DNA of 64,000 nucleotides from Ecdyonurus torrentis (GCA_949318235.1 OX439135.1:23328957-23392956); one strand, 5' to 3'. Counted from the first letter of the stretch, positions 1 through 10,794 are shown. Numbers and translations: made by a program. The notes: a model not told the origin generated them from the letters alone.

Positions 1-248
1 ACCCCAGTTTGTGAGGCTACAGAAGGGTTGAAGGATATAATATGTGTATGAATGACGGTCCCATCTCATGATTTTTACGTTTTTGGTGTCAATTGTTTGA
101 GGCCTGGAGCCCTTTATGATATTCTATAGTAGCTTAAAAGAATATAAAACAGAGAAAAACATAAGCATTTATTTGACAAAACACTTGATAAGATTTACAT
201 AAATAGCTTTAGTTTGTCTCAAAACTCAACTGTAGCTCCGTAGCTACA

Positions 249-521
249 CGTCATAAGTGGCTAAATAACATTGGCCGGTATAGGAAAATGGCACATTTTG
301 CCAGTTTAAAAATACTTCGCAATTTTTTTGAGAGCATTGATGCTGTTAGCAGATTGAATTAGTGTTTCAAGTATGCAAAAATAATAGTAACAAAAAAATT
401 GCTAATTTTCCAAAGAAAATAGCCAAAAACTACGTTTGTCCTATGCTGAGCAATATGTTATTCATTGCTCAAGAAGAGTATTGAAAAGCACTCAGAATGA
501 CGTCATGGGTACACACACTAT
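249..521 (+). mobile_element. MITE family B copy 1 (degenerate ends)
   Basis: The body matches the copies at 3744-4044 and 38823-39112: CATTGGCCGGTATAGG, AGAGCATTGATGCTG, TCCTATGCTGAGCAAT, and a terminal GACGTCAT near 497. The GGGTGTATGC ends have decayed. Family B has TA-flanked inverted ends, as in Tc1/mariner-type non-autonomous elements. Confidence 0.8.
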
Positions 522-1038
522 TAAACATAAACATGCAAACAGATGCATATACTTGTATTTAGTTTATGTAGAGCAGATCGATACATAGAAATTAACTCTA
601 TTTCAATACCATACAGCACCAAACTTGCATCGCATGATATATTATTGCATCTGGTTCAATATAATTGTCATGTTTATGGTCTTGCAAACTGTTTGGAAAC
701 AAATTTATAAAAAAAAAAATAATAAAAAAAAAAATTAAATTCTGACCAACGAACTAAAATATCTGTCATTTTGATTGACAATACCCTGAAAAAGGAATAA
801 AGTAGAGGAGGCTAGACAAAATATAATGTATAATTAGGTGTATATCATCTCCTTTTTGCTTACGAACCATGGTTTTTAACAATAAGTCAACCTTTAATAT
901 CTAGCTGTCACATTCAAAAAGTATCTAGATAAAGTATTAGATAAAGAGGTAGTTATAATAATTAGAAAAATATGAAAATTAAAGAATAAATTTTTGCAGA
1001 AACGCATTATTATATATGATTAAAATTTAAAATGAAAG
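522..1038. other. AT-rich intronic filler
   Basis: Low-complexity AT-rich sequence with A-runs (about 709-736) and no open frame, RNA gene or clear repeat boundary. It lies upstream of the first visible NUBPL exon and is presumably intron. Confidence 0.5.
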
Positions 1039-1318
1039 CAGGTATTTCATAGTAGAGTGGATGGAAGGAGAGATAGAGGCAGGCCTAAAACATCATGGTC
1101 TGAGGTGGTTGGAAGATGTTTGAAAAATAAGAATGTACGCAGTATGAAATGCAAAAGGAAATTTTGGAAACAAGGTATGAGACTGGAGGAAGCAAGTGAA
1201 GTATGTCAGGATAGCAAGTTGTGGAGGTCTATCACTGTGTCAGGATAAAACATCTGTGTTGTTGGCTTACCCCGAAAGGGATTTATAGCGTCATGATATG
1301 TATGTATGTATGTATTAA
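1039..1318 (+). mobile_element. LINE 3' end (RTE-like) with TATG tail
   Basis: An open frame ending at 1248 reads VDGRRDRGRPKTSW, then SEVVGRCLKN and a terminal WRSI. The GRPKxSWxEVV signature is typical of the C-terminus of non-LTR reverse transcriptase polyproteins. A short 3' UTR follows (CCCCGAAAGGGATTTATAGC), then a (TATG)n tail at 1298-1316, as expected for target-primed insertion with 5' truncation. The clade is inferred from the short UTR and simple-repeat tail; the catalytic domain is absent. Confidence 0.65.
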
Positions 1319-1502
1319 AATTTGAAAACGTGTAATACTTAAATTTTATCGTGAAATGAAAATTTAACAAACCAAGGAAAAAAGAGGAAGATGTGTGTTA
1401 CCTCTCTTTGTTTTGCAACCAAGGCATGTTAAAACTAAATTTTTGTACCTGCACTTTAGTTCGTTGGTCAGAGTATAATATGATTGTTTGTTTCCTATCC
1501 AG

Positions 1503-1628
1503 TAAATCTTGCTGTTGCTCTGAAAGCTCTCTACCCCAGCAAAGAAGTTGGTTTACTGGATGCAGATGTGTTTGGACCCAGCATACCTCTCATGATGAAT
1601 CTTGAAGAACCACCATTGTTAAATAAAG
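1503..1628 (+). CDS. NUBPL: NUBPL exon a (first visible)
   Basis: The exon follows acceptor TTTCCTATCCAG and ends at donor AAAG|GTACGT. It enters with two bases of a split codon (V if the previous exon ends in G) and leaves in phase 1. It encodes the segment after the P-loop, with [16 protein letters not shown], where the aspartates contact Mg-ATP in this family. Confidence 0.9.
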
Positions 1629-4600
1629 GTACGTAGCATAACTGTAAATAAAATGTCATATCCGCTATAATGTTTTTAATCCACCGCCTTCAAAATAAAA
1701 TATTTTCTAATTGACAGCAAATTTGAGAGAAATTTTAAATTTCTAAGCATTTGCAGGGGAAGAAGAGAGAGGGGAGGGAATAATAATAATAAAAGGAAAT
1801 AATAAATAAAAAAACTCAAATCTGATTTGTTTAAAATTAATATGTTTGTTTGTTAATTACCCTATGGGGTAAAATTTACCATGAGGACAGTACTTTTTTT
1901 GCTTTTAACTTTACATAACCTGGCTCGGTTTCTACAGAGCTAAAAGAGCGGCTAGTTTAAACCCTTGATTACATGCTATATGCGTTTTTCTGTTAAGGGG
2001 TCCCTGTACAGCTTAATGCTTGTTATCTCACATTCCCAATTTCTTATATGTATGTGTCTATCTGTAAATATTCTATCATATCTTTGATATCACTAATCAA
2101 GGCGAAATACGTTTTTTCCTAATAATATTTATTATAATGTTTACAAAAGTTTGTACAATTAGAAGAAATATTGTAACAAAGGTGTTATATTATGTTACAG
2201 CAAACATGATGATACCTCTTGTAAACTATGGAGTGAAATGGTAAGATTTCAACTGAAAAAGTTAACTTGGAATATCTACAGTTTAAAATTATGCAATATG
2301 TGAGAGTTATTTTTAATAAAGAATAACAAAAATGTGGTTTTAATAAGGGGTATATTTATTATGGTGAGAATTTAGCCATTTTAGAGTACTGAATAAAAAA
2401 TGAGTATTTAATTGTAGTAATCAAAGCATCGCAATAGTTCAAAAGTGTGCAATTTTTTTTAAATTCCTCTTTTACTTGACGGAAAAAAAATATGCATTAA
2501 AATTTGTTTTTGCTACCATTATCCTATAATTATAGCAACAAAAAAGTTTTAGCTGTATAAATAAAATACTAATGATCATTTATATTTAAAAGGCCAGGAG
2601 CAAACCAGCAAAGGCTTTACATAAAAGTGAAGAGAGTCCCATACTTCAGTGAAAATCTTGCTATCAGAGATAACGTGCTATAGCCTTTGCCACTAAAAAC
2701 AACATTAAAACCTGATTGCCTATAGCGCTTAAATCCCTTGTCAACTTACTTTTTTATCATTTAGAATACTAGATTGATAATTACCATACCTTATATTATC
2801 CATGAATTATACACTAACATATTGATTTTATTTTTATTTATTTTCTTTTTGACTCTTATATCACATATCTGAATTACTGCTGCCAATCACAGTCACCGCT
2901 CTGGTCACGTAATAAATTTAAGCCCCTCCCTCAAGTTCTTAATCCCTATCATGACCCCATTGGTACATTGTGACGTCAGATACGTGATATAACAGTCAAA
3001 AAGAAAATAAATACAAAATCAACGTGTTGGTGTCTAATTCATGGATAATAAGGTATGGTAATTATCAATCTAGTATTCTAAATGATAAAAAAGTAACTTC
3101 ACAAGGGTTTAAGACTTTACAAACTCAGAGAAAAACTAAAAAAAGTATTCAGAAGGTAGACAGACACAATGTTTTCTTTTTGAGTTTACTACTGAAATTA
3201 AGTTATCCCCAATGTGTTTATTAGCAAGATTTTCATTTAACTGAGTGACTGGCTCTATGGTAAGGCCGATCTGAAGGCCGATAGAAAAACACAGATGGAT
3301 TAGAAATAATTGGGGAATGGGAGATAATATGAGCTTACACTGTACAGAAATCTAACCCAGGCCAGAATATTTTCTCTATCTCGTGTCCTAAGCTCGTACT
3401 ATCTCCCATTCCCCAATTTTTTCTAATCTATAGATATCTATAGGGTGTATGCGGATGACGTCATATTTAGTGAGCTTGGAGGCCATACTGGAGTAGTGAA
3501 TAACATTGCTCAGCATAGGACAAACTTCAAAAAGGCAATTTTCTTTGGGAAATATGTTTAATTTGTGTTGATATTATTTTTCTCACATACTTGAGATACT
3601 AATTCAACATATTTACATCAATGCTCTCAAAAATATTGCATCATAGTGTTTTTAAACTGGCAAAATAAGTTATTTTCCTTTACCATCCATGTTATTGGGT
3701 TATCCAACATGGTATTGACTAACATGAATGCATACACCCTATAGGGTGGTTTCATTCATGTTAAAGTTGACGCCATAAGTGAGTACTAAATAACATTGGC
3801 CGGTATAGGAAAATGACACATTTTGCCAGTTTAAAAATACTTGGCAATTTTTTTTAGAGCATTGATGCTGTTAACAGCTTGAATTAGTACCTCAAGTATG
3901 CAAGAAAAATAATAATTACCAAAAAAAAGCTAATTTTTGAAAGAAAATACCCCAAAACTAGGTTTGTCCTATGCTGAGCAATGTTATTTATTGCTCAAAA
4001 AGAGCATTGAAAAGCACTTAGAATGACGTCATGCATACACACCCTATAGATATATCTATGTGTTTTTCTATCAAATCTTAATTATCATCTATCGTATAGA
4101 CAATTTTGACGCAATATTTATGAAATATTCTTACTTTTGTTGTCAGTATGTCCATGGGATTCCTGTATGATAAACATTCACCTGCTATCTGGCGAGGCTT
4201 GATGGTAATGAGTGCCATTGATAGATTAGTTAGACAAGTAGATTGGTCACCTCTAGATTGGCTAATTATTGATACACCACCAGGAACTGGAGATACTCAT
4301 CTATCATTGGTGCAAACTTTGCCCATTACAGGTAAATATGAAAAGCTATAAAATCTCTTGAGTTATACAATTTTAAAACAGTTCTGTTTTTGAGGAGAAG
4401 GAAAGATTTATAAGGGCATTTAGCAAAAACTGCTTTTGGCAATGATTAAATCCCTTGTCAACTTACTTTTTTTTTTTATTATTTAGAATACTAGATTGAT
4501 AATTACCATACCTTATTATCCATGAATTAGACACCAACACGTTGATTTTGTATTTATTTTTATTTAATTTCTTTTTGACTGTTAAATCACGTATCTGACG

Positions 4601-5316
4601 TCACAATGTACCGCCGCCACTCTGGTCATGTGATAAATTTAAGCCCCTCCCTCAAGTTCTTTACCCCTATCATGACCACATCGGTACATTGTGACGTCAG
4701 ATAAGTAATATAACCAAAAAAAGGAAAAAAAAAAAAAAAAAAAAAAAACGAAAATAAATACAAAATTAACGTGTTGGTGTCTAATTCATGGATAATAAGG
4801 TATGGTAATTATCAGTATATTATTCTAAATGACAAAAAAGTAAGTTTACAAGGGTTTTAAGTGTTAGAAAAAGAGCAAAAAAGTTATTTTAGTTCTAAAA
4901 AATTAATATGCCATATTTCTCAGGAGTGCTACTAGTAACTACCTCACAAAATGCTGCTTTACAAGTTGCTAGACGAGGTGCTGAGATGTTTCGTAAACTT
5001 CATGTTCCTCTAGTTGGTATTGTCAACAACATGGCAGCTGTACAGTGTCCTCAGTGTGGTCACAATGTTCCTGTGTTTGGTTCTCATACTCAAGGATCTG
5101 CAAATCTGGCTGCAGAATTAGGTAAGGAATAATTATACAAATAAATATTTTGTCTTTATTTAAATAATAAAAGAAAGGATAAGAGAAATACAGCAAGGAG
5201 CCTTTACCATAGTGAAGAGACTCCATATAGTTTGGTGAAAATACTGCTAGCACAAGATTAAAATAATAATAATAATAATTTTAAAATTTACATTCATGAA
5301 ACCCAATGATTTATAG

Positions 5317-5402
<86 letters not shown>

Positions 5403-5810
5403 TTTACATATTTATTTATTTTTAAATAAATTGCCAACTAAAGCACTCAAAAAATTCCTAATTATTGATAAAATATACCGTCAGTCGGATATGCAAAGCT
5501 CGGATTAGGAATTTGAGTGTTTCTGAAGTTTGAATCGTTATAATTCAAAAATAAAAAGTCACAAAAAATTGGAATTATTTTTGTCGTGCGGCTTATATAT
5601 CTGACAATACATTGTATTAATTTCGTATTTTTATTTGAAATAGTTCGCTCACAATTCATCAATTAGTAAACTAAAACACAGTGGCGGTCCTACAGGGGGG
5701 ATTGAGGGGCGGATATCCCCGGGCCCACTAGGATTGGGGGGCCCGGAACGAGGCCTACATGTAAAAAATTCAAAGCTAACAAAAAAAAGAAAAAGAAAAG
5801 AAAAAACAAA

Positions 5811-5845
<35 letters not shown>

Positions 5846-8800
5846 TTAAGGGACAGTAAGAAGAGAGAGAGAGAGAAGTTTATGAACCAATTTAATGATT
5901 TTCTTTAATAAAATTATCCCTAACAAATTGTCCAAACAAATTTATAATAATAATAATAATATATATAATAAAAAAATTAAAGCATATAAATTTACAGATA
6001 AAATATAATATCTCTTAATTTACTAGTGATAATTACAACTTTATTCAGTATTTTTTTATCTTTTTAAATAAGGGCTGCCCTGGATTAAAAAGGTAAAATA
6101 AAATACTTACGAGAATTATATAATGAAGACTAAAATATTTTCAGGGTGTTATTTTATTGCATTTTTATTCTAAAAGATGGCAATGTCCTAAGTCCTAAGA
6201 TACGTATGGACATTTCTAATTTTTGAGTTCATTGAGAATTTATAATTAATTTTTAAAAGTCTTAAAATGACGTTACAGTCGTTAATTTTTTCCTATGCCC
6301 ACATGCATAGGTATTGCGTATCGACATTTTTCGATTTTTTTTAATAGAAATACTTAATGAACTTAATAATTAGAATTTTCAAATAAATCGATTCAGGACA
6401 ATGTCTTCTTTTAGAATATGGAATAAAAATTTACCCTGAAAACATTTTTAGTCGTCCTCCTTGGCCTGGCGTAGGTGAAAAAATTTCAATTATAAATAAA
6501 CGCTAGCTCAATCTTCCTAAATTTTCTCTCTTTCTATTCATCAAATCGACCCTGTCCTCGGCTCCTAAAATGATGATGACGATCAACTTTGATTATTCAA
6601 ATGGAATATGTGCTTTTTTTTTTTTTTTTTTTTTTTTTTTGCCAGAGAACAGGGTTTATGAACAACACTTTTGTTTTGGAATTATGAAAATAATTCTAAT
6701 AGAAAAAAAAAGCTTTTTGAAAATATGAACGAAGCATTTTTTTTCCATTTGCTTAATCTGGCCTAAATCTGCAAAGTAATAAAAAAATAAGTGATTTTCC
6801 ATTATGAATTTTTCATACTTTTTTTTTCTTTTTTTTAATATTTCACTCTAAAATAAAATTTAGCAGTTCCCCCCTCTATTAAAAAAAAAATCATAAAATA
6901 AAAAGAACATTATTTTTTTCTTAAAAAGCTATCTGCACTGACAATTATACTGAATTACCTGTAAATAGTCACGTGGTAAAAAAAAATCGCGCCTGCGGCG
7001 GGCTATTGGCGCTTCGCGCGTCTATTGAGGGGGCCCAGTCAGATTTCTGTCCCCGGGCCCAAAATACGTAGGACCGCCACTGCTAAAACACCCTGTTTTT
7101 GCACTCTGTTCAAAAAAGTGAAATTAAAATTATTATTCCCTTGCAACAGTAAGCAATAAAAATTTCAAATTAATATCATACAGTCAAGAAATTTTGCTTA
7201 TTCTTAATGTACAGTTGAAATATTTTTGCAAGCGACCCCTTTGCCGAAATTTGCAAAAAACAGATCTTGCGTTCTTTTAATGTTTTGAAGCTCAAAATTA
7301 TTTTAGGGGCGCAATTTTGTATTCTTAAAAGATTTCTTTGCAATATACAAAGTTATTTTGAAATTAACTAAAATTTATGAATTAATTAACTTATAGCCCC
7401 TGTAGTTACGCAAAAAGCAGTACATAAAATGCCTGATGACCGCAACCAGCAGTACATTAAATTTTTAAAAATTCATTTAATATCATAGAAATAAGATATT
7501 TACATTATTAGCAAAAGACCATTTAAGAGATTCAAAATTGCACCCCGAAAATAATTTTGAGCTTCAAAACATTAAAAAAACGCGAGATCCGTTTTTTTGC
7601 AAATTTTGGCAAAGGGGTCGCTTGCAAAAAAATTTCAACTGTATATTAAGAATAAGCAACATTTATTGACTCTATGATGTTAATTTGAAATTTTTATTCC
7701 TAACTGTTGCATGGGAATAATAATTTTAGTTTCACTTTTTTGCACAGAGTGCTAAAACAGGGTGTTTTAGTTTACTAATTGATGAATTGTGAGCGAACTA
7801 TTTGAAATAAAAATATAAAATTAATACAATATATTGTCAGATATATAAGCCGCACGACAAAAATAATTCCAATTTTTTGTGACTTTTTATTTTTGAATTA
7901 TGACGATTCAAACTTCAGAAACACTCAAATTCCTAATCCGAGCTTTGCATATCCGACTGACGATATACAGAAAAAAAAAATATAAGAAAAACAATTGTAT
8001 ATATTTTTAGTTAGAAAATACACCAAAAAAGTTGATTTAATTTCATTTTATTGAAATTTTTTTACTTAAATATTCTGATTTATAAATTAGAGAATCTTTG
8101 TGTTTTCTTAGTTTTCAAATAAAATGTGCGCAGATTTTAAATCTCTGACCTATTTTCTTAAAATAAATAAATAAAACTTTTTTTTTCTTCTTCTTTTTTT
8201 TTTTCTTTCTTTTTTTTTTTTTTTTTTCTTCTTCTGATTTTCTGATTTATATTAATTTTTCCAGGATTAGAACTTCTTCAGGACATCCCTTTATCTTCAG
8301 AAATCACTGAAGGTGCTGATACAGGAAAACCTGTGATTTTAACTCACCCTAATTCTACTCAGGTAAATAAACAGAAAAAAAATAGTATAAAATTTCAAGA
8401 CATTTTATTTTAAGACTATGCTTTTAACTGGTAATGGTAACCCATCACTTTAGGGTTACCCCTGCAAATATTGAAGGTTCACATTTATTTTTTTTCTTTG
8501 TCGCATGAAGTTGCATACTTTACAGGCGCGCAGTATTTTTCTTCCCTCCTCGAGGCTATTTATTTATGTATTTTTTGTTGTTATTATTATTGTAGCGCGT
8601 CTTTCTTTCAAACAGCTTATAAAATACTTATTTTAATATGCTTTGGTGGAGCAAATATCAGTTTTTGACTTAATTTAACATCTTTTATATATAAATTAGA
8701 CATGTATTTACGGCACTTTTCTATGTATTAAATTTCGTTATAGCGAATTTTCTTATATCAATATTATTCCCGAGATCTCTTGAATTTCGTTATAACAAGA

Positions 8801-8974
8801 TTTTACTGTATTGCTAAATTTGACTGTTTTTAATCAATACTAATAATAATCGTGATAGAATTACGAATGTTATCCTAAAATATACTTTTTATTTTACAGA
8901 CTGCTGCTTATAGAAATCTAGCTGAAAAAGTTGCTGCTTTCTTAAACTCAAATAAAGACAAATCCACCTCATGA
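1503..8974 (+). CDS. NUBPL: NUBPL/Ind1 Mrp-family iron-sulfur P-loop protein, 3' six exons (5' partial)
   Basis: Joined exons 1503-1628, 2201-2240, 4147-4331, 4924-5121, 8265-8362 and 8900-8974 give 240 residues plus TGA, in frame through every GT-AG junction. NUBPL (Ind1) is a mitochondrial Mrp/NBP35-family ATPase that helps deliver Fe-S clusters to respiratory complex I. Visible family marks, numbered from the first visible residue: the switch-like [12 protein letters not shown] (18-29), CMSMGFL (56-62), [18 protein letters not shown] (72-89), the Walker-B-like [11 protein letters not shown] (95-105), [19 protein letters not shown] (136-154), and the metal-binding CPQC pair (159-162). The Walker A exon is not in the window: the first visible exon opens mid-codon with VNLAVAL, which follows GGVGKSTTA in the family. 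Known animal homologues are about 320 residues, so roughly the first quarter is missing. It could only be confused with another Mrp paralogue; the C-terminal part fits NUBPL best. Confidence 0.93.
1629..2200 (+). other. NUBPL intron with a decayed retrozyme-related segment
   Basis: A GT-AG intron of 572 bp. About 1995-2140 aligns by eye with 62570-62700 of the hammerhead repeat: GGGGTCCCTG, then AGCTTA, TTATCTC, CATTCCC and a final TTTTTTCCTAAT. No ribozyme core is kept here. The remainder is AT-rich. Confidence 0.55.
2201..2240 (+). CDS. NUBPL: NUBPL exon b (40-bp microexon)
   Basis: This short exon lies between acceptor TATGTTACAG and donor AAATG|GTAAG. It encodes [13 protein letters not shown] plus two bases of the cysteine codon completed in the next exon (C-MSMGF). 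It is too short to appear as an open frame and was found by phase and family alignment. Confidence 0.88.
2590..3270. repeat. Inverted repeat element split by MITE C copy 1
   Basis: About 2590-2665 is repeated inverted at 3223-3270 (GCAAGATTTTCA against TGAAAATCTTGC, with matching flanks around GACTC). A further partial copy lies near 5195-5260. A TTAA-flanked MITE C sits between the arms. Confidence 0.5.
2733..3108 (+). mobile_element. MITE family C copy 1, TTAA target duplication
   Basis: TTAA flanks both sides (2729-2732 and 3109-3112). The inverted ends read ATCCCTTGTCAACTTAC and extend over GAATACTAGATTGATAATTACC, making long palindromic arms. The inner part holds a TGACGTCA octamer near 2970. 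TTAA duplication with a CCCTT end resembles piggyBac-type elements. No coding capacity. Confidence 0.85.
3290..3440. repeat. Decayed retrozyme-related fragment
   Basis: It contains TATCTCCCATTCCCC in both orientations (inverted near 3311-3325, direct near 3400-3415), as in the hammerhead repeat at 62595. It is continued at 4045-4115 after two MITE B insertions, where TGTGTTTTTCTATC and AATTATCATCTATCG match 62635-62675. Confidence 0.5.
3443..3739 (-). mobile_element. MITE family B copy 2
   Basis: GGGTGTATGC/GCATACACCC inverted ends flanked by TA. It lies in the opposite orientation to its direct neighbour at 3744. GACGTCAT lies just inside one end. Confidence 0.87.
3744..4044 (+). mobile_element. 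MITE family B copy 3, abutting copy 2
   Basis: TA-flanked with ends GGGTGGTTTC and GCATACACACCC. Copies 2 and 3 are head to head with only TATA between them, suggesting that one inserted into the TA target of the other. Confidence 0.85.
4147..4331 (+). CDS. NUBPL: NUBPL exon c (Walker-B region)
   Basis: The acceptor is TTGTTGTCAG and the donor ACAG|GTAAAT. It encodes [25 protein letters not shown] and [18 protein letters not shown], the most conserved stretch of the Mrp/NBP35 ATPase fold. It leaves in phase 1. Confidence 0.93.
4450..4856 (+). mobile_element. MITE family C copy 2, TTAA target duplication
   Basis: TTAA at 4446-4449 and 4857-4860. Same long palindromic arms as at 2733, with an internal poly(A) expansion (about 4727-4748). 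It fills most of the intron between exons c and d. Confidence 0.87.
4924..5121 (+). CDS. NUBPL: NUBPL exon d (CPxC metal site)
   Basis: The acceptor is ATATTTCTCAG and the donor ATTAG|GTAAGG. It encodes [31 protein letters not shown] and [14 protein letters not shown]. The two cysteines of CPQC are the residues that bind a bridging cluster at the dimer interface in the family. Confidence 0.93.
5321..5398. repeat. (CT)n microsatellite
   Basis: About 38 perfect CT units in the intron between exons d and e. Confidence 0.98.
5679..7082. mobile_element. Non-autonomous hAT element (hAT-A), 8-bp target duplication
   Basis: Exact target duplication CTAAAACA at 5671-5678 and 7083-7090. Inverted ends read CAGTGGCGGTCCTAC and GTAGGACCGCCACTG. 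An 8-bp duplication with CAGTGGCGG-type ends is diagnostic of the hAT superfamily. There is no transposase frame. Inside are (AAAG)n at about 5808-5845, MITE L at 6144-6445 and a poly(T) at 6616-6640. Relatives of its right end (GCTATCTGCACTGAC, GTGGGAGGAA) flank most core palindromes in the window. Confidence 0.93.
6144..6445. mobile_element. MITE family L
   Basis: Imperfect inverted ends CAGGGTAAATTTTTATTCC and TTCTAAAAGAAGACATTGTCC, with TTAATTTTTAAAAGTC and a GACGTTAC inside. Relatives lie at 9302-9872 (split by MITE A) and 24084-24150. Confidence 0.6.
8265..8362 (+). CDS. NUBPL: NUBPL exon e
   Basis: The exon follows a long T-rich pyrimidine tract (about 8178-8264) and acceptor TTTTTCCAG. 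It encodes [20 protein letters not shown] and [12 protein letters not shown], matching the family block IPL-x3-IREASDTGQP. It ends at codon phase 0 before GTAAAT. Confidence 0.9.
8363..8899 (+). other. NUBPL last intron
   Basis: A GT-AG intron of 537 bp, AT-rich. I see no recognisable repeat and no credible coding frame in it. Confidence 0.8.
8900..8974 (+). CDS. NUBPL: NUBPL terminal exon
   Basis: The acceptor is TTTTACAG. It encodes [15 protein letters not shown] plus a lysine/serine-rich tail of nine residues and TGA at 8972-8974. Candidate poly(A) signals downstream (9731 and 10161 regions) lie in or next to repeats, so the 3' end of the transcript is not fixed here. Confidence 0.88.
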   Translation, partial: TAAYRNLAEKVAAFLNSNKDKSTS

Positions 8975-9300
8975 AATGATTGTACACTCTGGCCAAAACA
9001 AGGTTATTCCCGCCAAAAACTGTATCCGCGTGGTGCTAAACCAATCAGAGAGCGTGTGTTATAAACCTACTAGCCAATCACAGTTGACTTTACATCGTTA
9101 ATTACACTGTATCCGCTCAAACTAGTATTGGGAGAAGTGTATATTATCAAGGAAATGAATAGGGCTACAAATAAGCAGCGGTATAGTCCATAGTCGGTGG
9201 AAATTAAAATGTATACTCTGAGCAACTAAAAAACAGTGCTGTCGCCCTCTCGTAACGTTTTAATTAATTTTTTGTCAATGAGGAAGACTACACAATTTTA
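8975..9300 (+). other. Presumed NUBPL 3' untranslated region
   Basis: Non-repetitive, less AT-rich sequence directly after the stop codon. No AATAAA before the MITE L/A cluster begins. The transcript end may therefore use a signal supplied by a MITE. Confidence 0.45.
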
Positions 9301-9301
9301 G

Positions 9302-9872
9302 GGGTTAATTTTATTTCATATTATGAAGAGAAAAAAAAAGTCCTGAATACATATGTAAATATCTAATTTTTTAGTTCATTAAGTATATTTTTAATTAATT
9401 TTTAAAAGTCGCAAAATGACGTCACAGGCCGAAACTTTTTCCTATATGCCCACATGCATAAGGTGCAGCCTGTGATGTCATTTAGTGACTTTTAAAATTT
9501 ATTTAAAACTACCTAAAGGCGTAGAACACCTTGAACAAAAAAAAAAGTTGCCTAATAAACCTGAAAATCAACATTGATTTGGCCGTAGTCATTGATTTCT
9601 AATTTATATTTTCCATTCACAAAATGACTCTGGCGGTCAATGACGTCATGCTCAGCTCGCCTGGTCCACGCGCGCGTAAACCTGGTGAGCTGTGACGTCA
9701 GTGACCGCCAGTGTCATTTTGTGAATGGAAAATAAATGACTCCGTCCAAATCAACGTTGATTGTCAGTTTGTTAGGATATTACATTACGCAACTTTTTTG
9801 TTCAAGGTGTTCTACGCAATCGGGCAATGCAGGACAATGCTCTCTTTTAGAATATGAAATAAAATTAACCCC
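9302..9872. mobile_element. MITE L copy split by MITE A
   Basis: GGGGTTAATTTTATTTCATA at 9301 is inverted at 9848-9876 (TATGAAATAAAATTAACCCC). Between the arms sits MITE A at 9517-9817. Confidence 0.65.
9517..9817. mobile_element. MITE family A copy 1
   Basis: Inverted ends AGGCGTAGAACACCTTGAAC and GTTCAAGGTGTTCTACGC. The palindromic interior has TCAACGTTGATT and two TGACGTCA-type octamers (about 9641 and 9693). The right TTAA flank is mutated. Confidence 0.85.
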
Positions 9873-10110
9873 TATTTTTATATATTTATTATTTTGCTAT
9901 TTTCTTTCTTCTTTTTCAACACCAACACCGGAATCGTACTTGATTCAAAGTGAAGGTGAGAGTGATTCACCAGTATTACTATTATTATTATTTTTTTATT
10001 CTTTTCTCATTGTGCTGTCCAGATCTTCACCTAGCATTGAACTTCATCATGGGCACAGAAACCTTTTTCCCTGTTCATTTCTTGGACAATATATTCAAAC
10101 TAAAATAGTT
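9835..10110 (+). repeat. Dispersed repeat M (inverted copy at 23870-24145)
   Basis: About 250 bp match the reverse complement of 23870-24145, including CACCAACACCGGAAT and ATCTTCACCTAGCATTGAAC. A plausible donor AAG|GTGAGA (9955/9956) and acceptor CTGTCCAG (10022) would join two open segments in frame to a stop at 10106-10108, reading PESYLIQSE-DLHLALNF. No family is recognised, no upstream acceptor is visible, and the second copy lost its acceptor. A gene 3' end captured by a repeat, or pure noise, are both possible. Confidence 0.45.
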
Positions 10111-10353
10111 TTCATAGATTGATTTTACTATTTTGTTATAATTGTATTTTTTTTCTTTTCAATAAATATATCTCATTTCCAATTTAAAATGTTTTAAATT
10201 ATTATTATTATTTTGTTGCTTGTATTTTTTTGTACTTTTTTTGTCTACTCGTTTTGTGAGTAGTTTTTCTTATTTTTGTAGCTAAATTTATTGTTATCAA
10301 TGCTTTGATGCTATTCTCAACTTTTTTTAATATAACTTGTTTAGAACTGTTAA

Positions 10354-10667
10354 AGGCGTAGAACACCTTGAACAAAAAAGTTGCATAATATCCTAACAAA
10401 CCTAAAAATCAACGTTGATTTGGCTCGAGTCATTGATTTCTAATTTATATTCCATTCACAAAATGCCGCTGCCGGTCACTGACGTCACAGCTCGCCTGGT
10501 CCACTCGCAAGTAAACCGGGCGAGCTGTGACGATGTCAGTGACCGGCAGCAGCATTTTGTGAGTGGAAAATAAATAAGAAATCAATGACTATATCGGCCA
10601 AATCAACCTTGATTTTCAGGTTTGTTAGGATATTACGCAACTTTTTTGTTCAAGGTGTTCTACGCCT
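10354..10667. mobile_element. MITE family A copy 2, TTAA target duplication
   Basis: TTAA at 10350-10353 and 10668-10671. Inverted ends AGGCGTAGAACACCTTGAAC. Near-palindromic throughout, centred near 10510. Confidence 0.93.
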
Positions 10668-10794
10668 TTAATCTATAATATATGTATTTTTTGTATCGAT
10701 AATCAAATCATTTATGTAATCCAAAAATTGTATCGTAATCGTAAATACGATATAATTGTACCCGGTTGTTTGTCTACATACTGCGAATATGTTG

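Larger units (their letters stand above)
5473..7967. mobile_element. Foldback element F, interrupted by a hAT element
   Basis: Arms of several hundred bases are inverted: ACTCAAATTCCTAATCCGAG near 7922 is the reverse complement of the left arm near 5500, and CGTCAGTCGGATATGC marks the end. Removing the 5679-7082 insertion leaves an element of about 1.08 kb. Half of F recurs in every monomer of the array at 41.6-58.4 kb and at 13.96-14.64 kb. Confidence 0.8.

Noticed and set aside
1393..1605. Separate 70-codon gene overlapping NUBPL exon a
   Set aside because: It reads the exon in the wrong frame and starts in the intron.
5023..5253. Minus-strand frame over NUBPL exon d
   Set aside because: Shadow of the plus-strand exon, with no independent support.
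9736..10122. 128-codon unspliced open frame
   Set aside because: It begins inside MITE A and crosses MITE L and repeat M. Only the spliced reading noted under repeat M merits a check.
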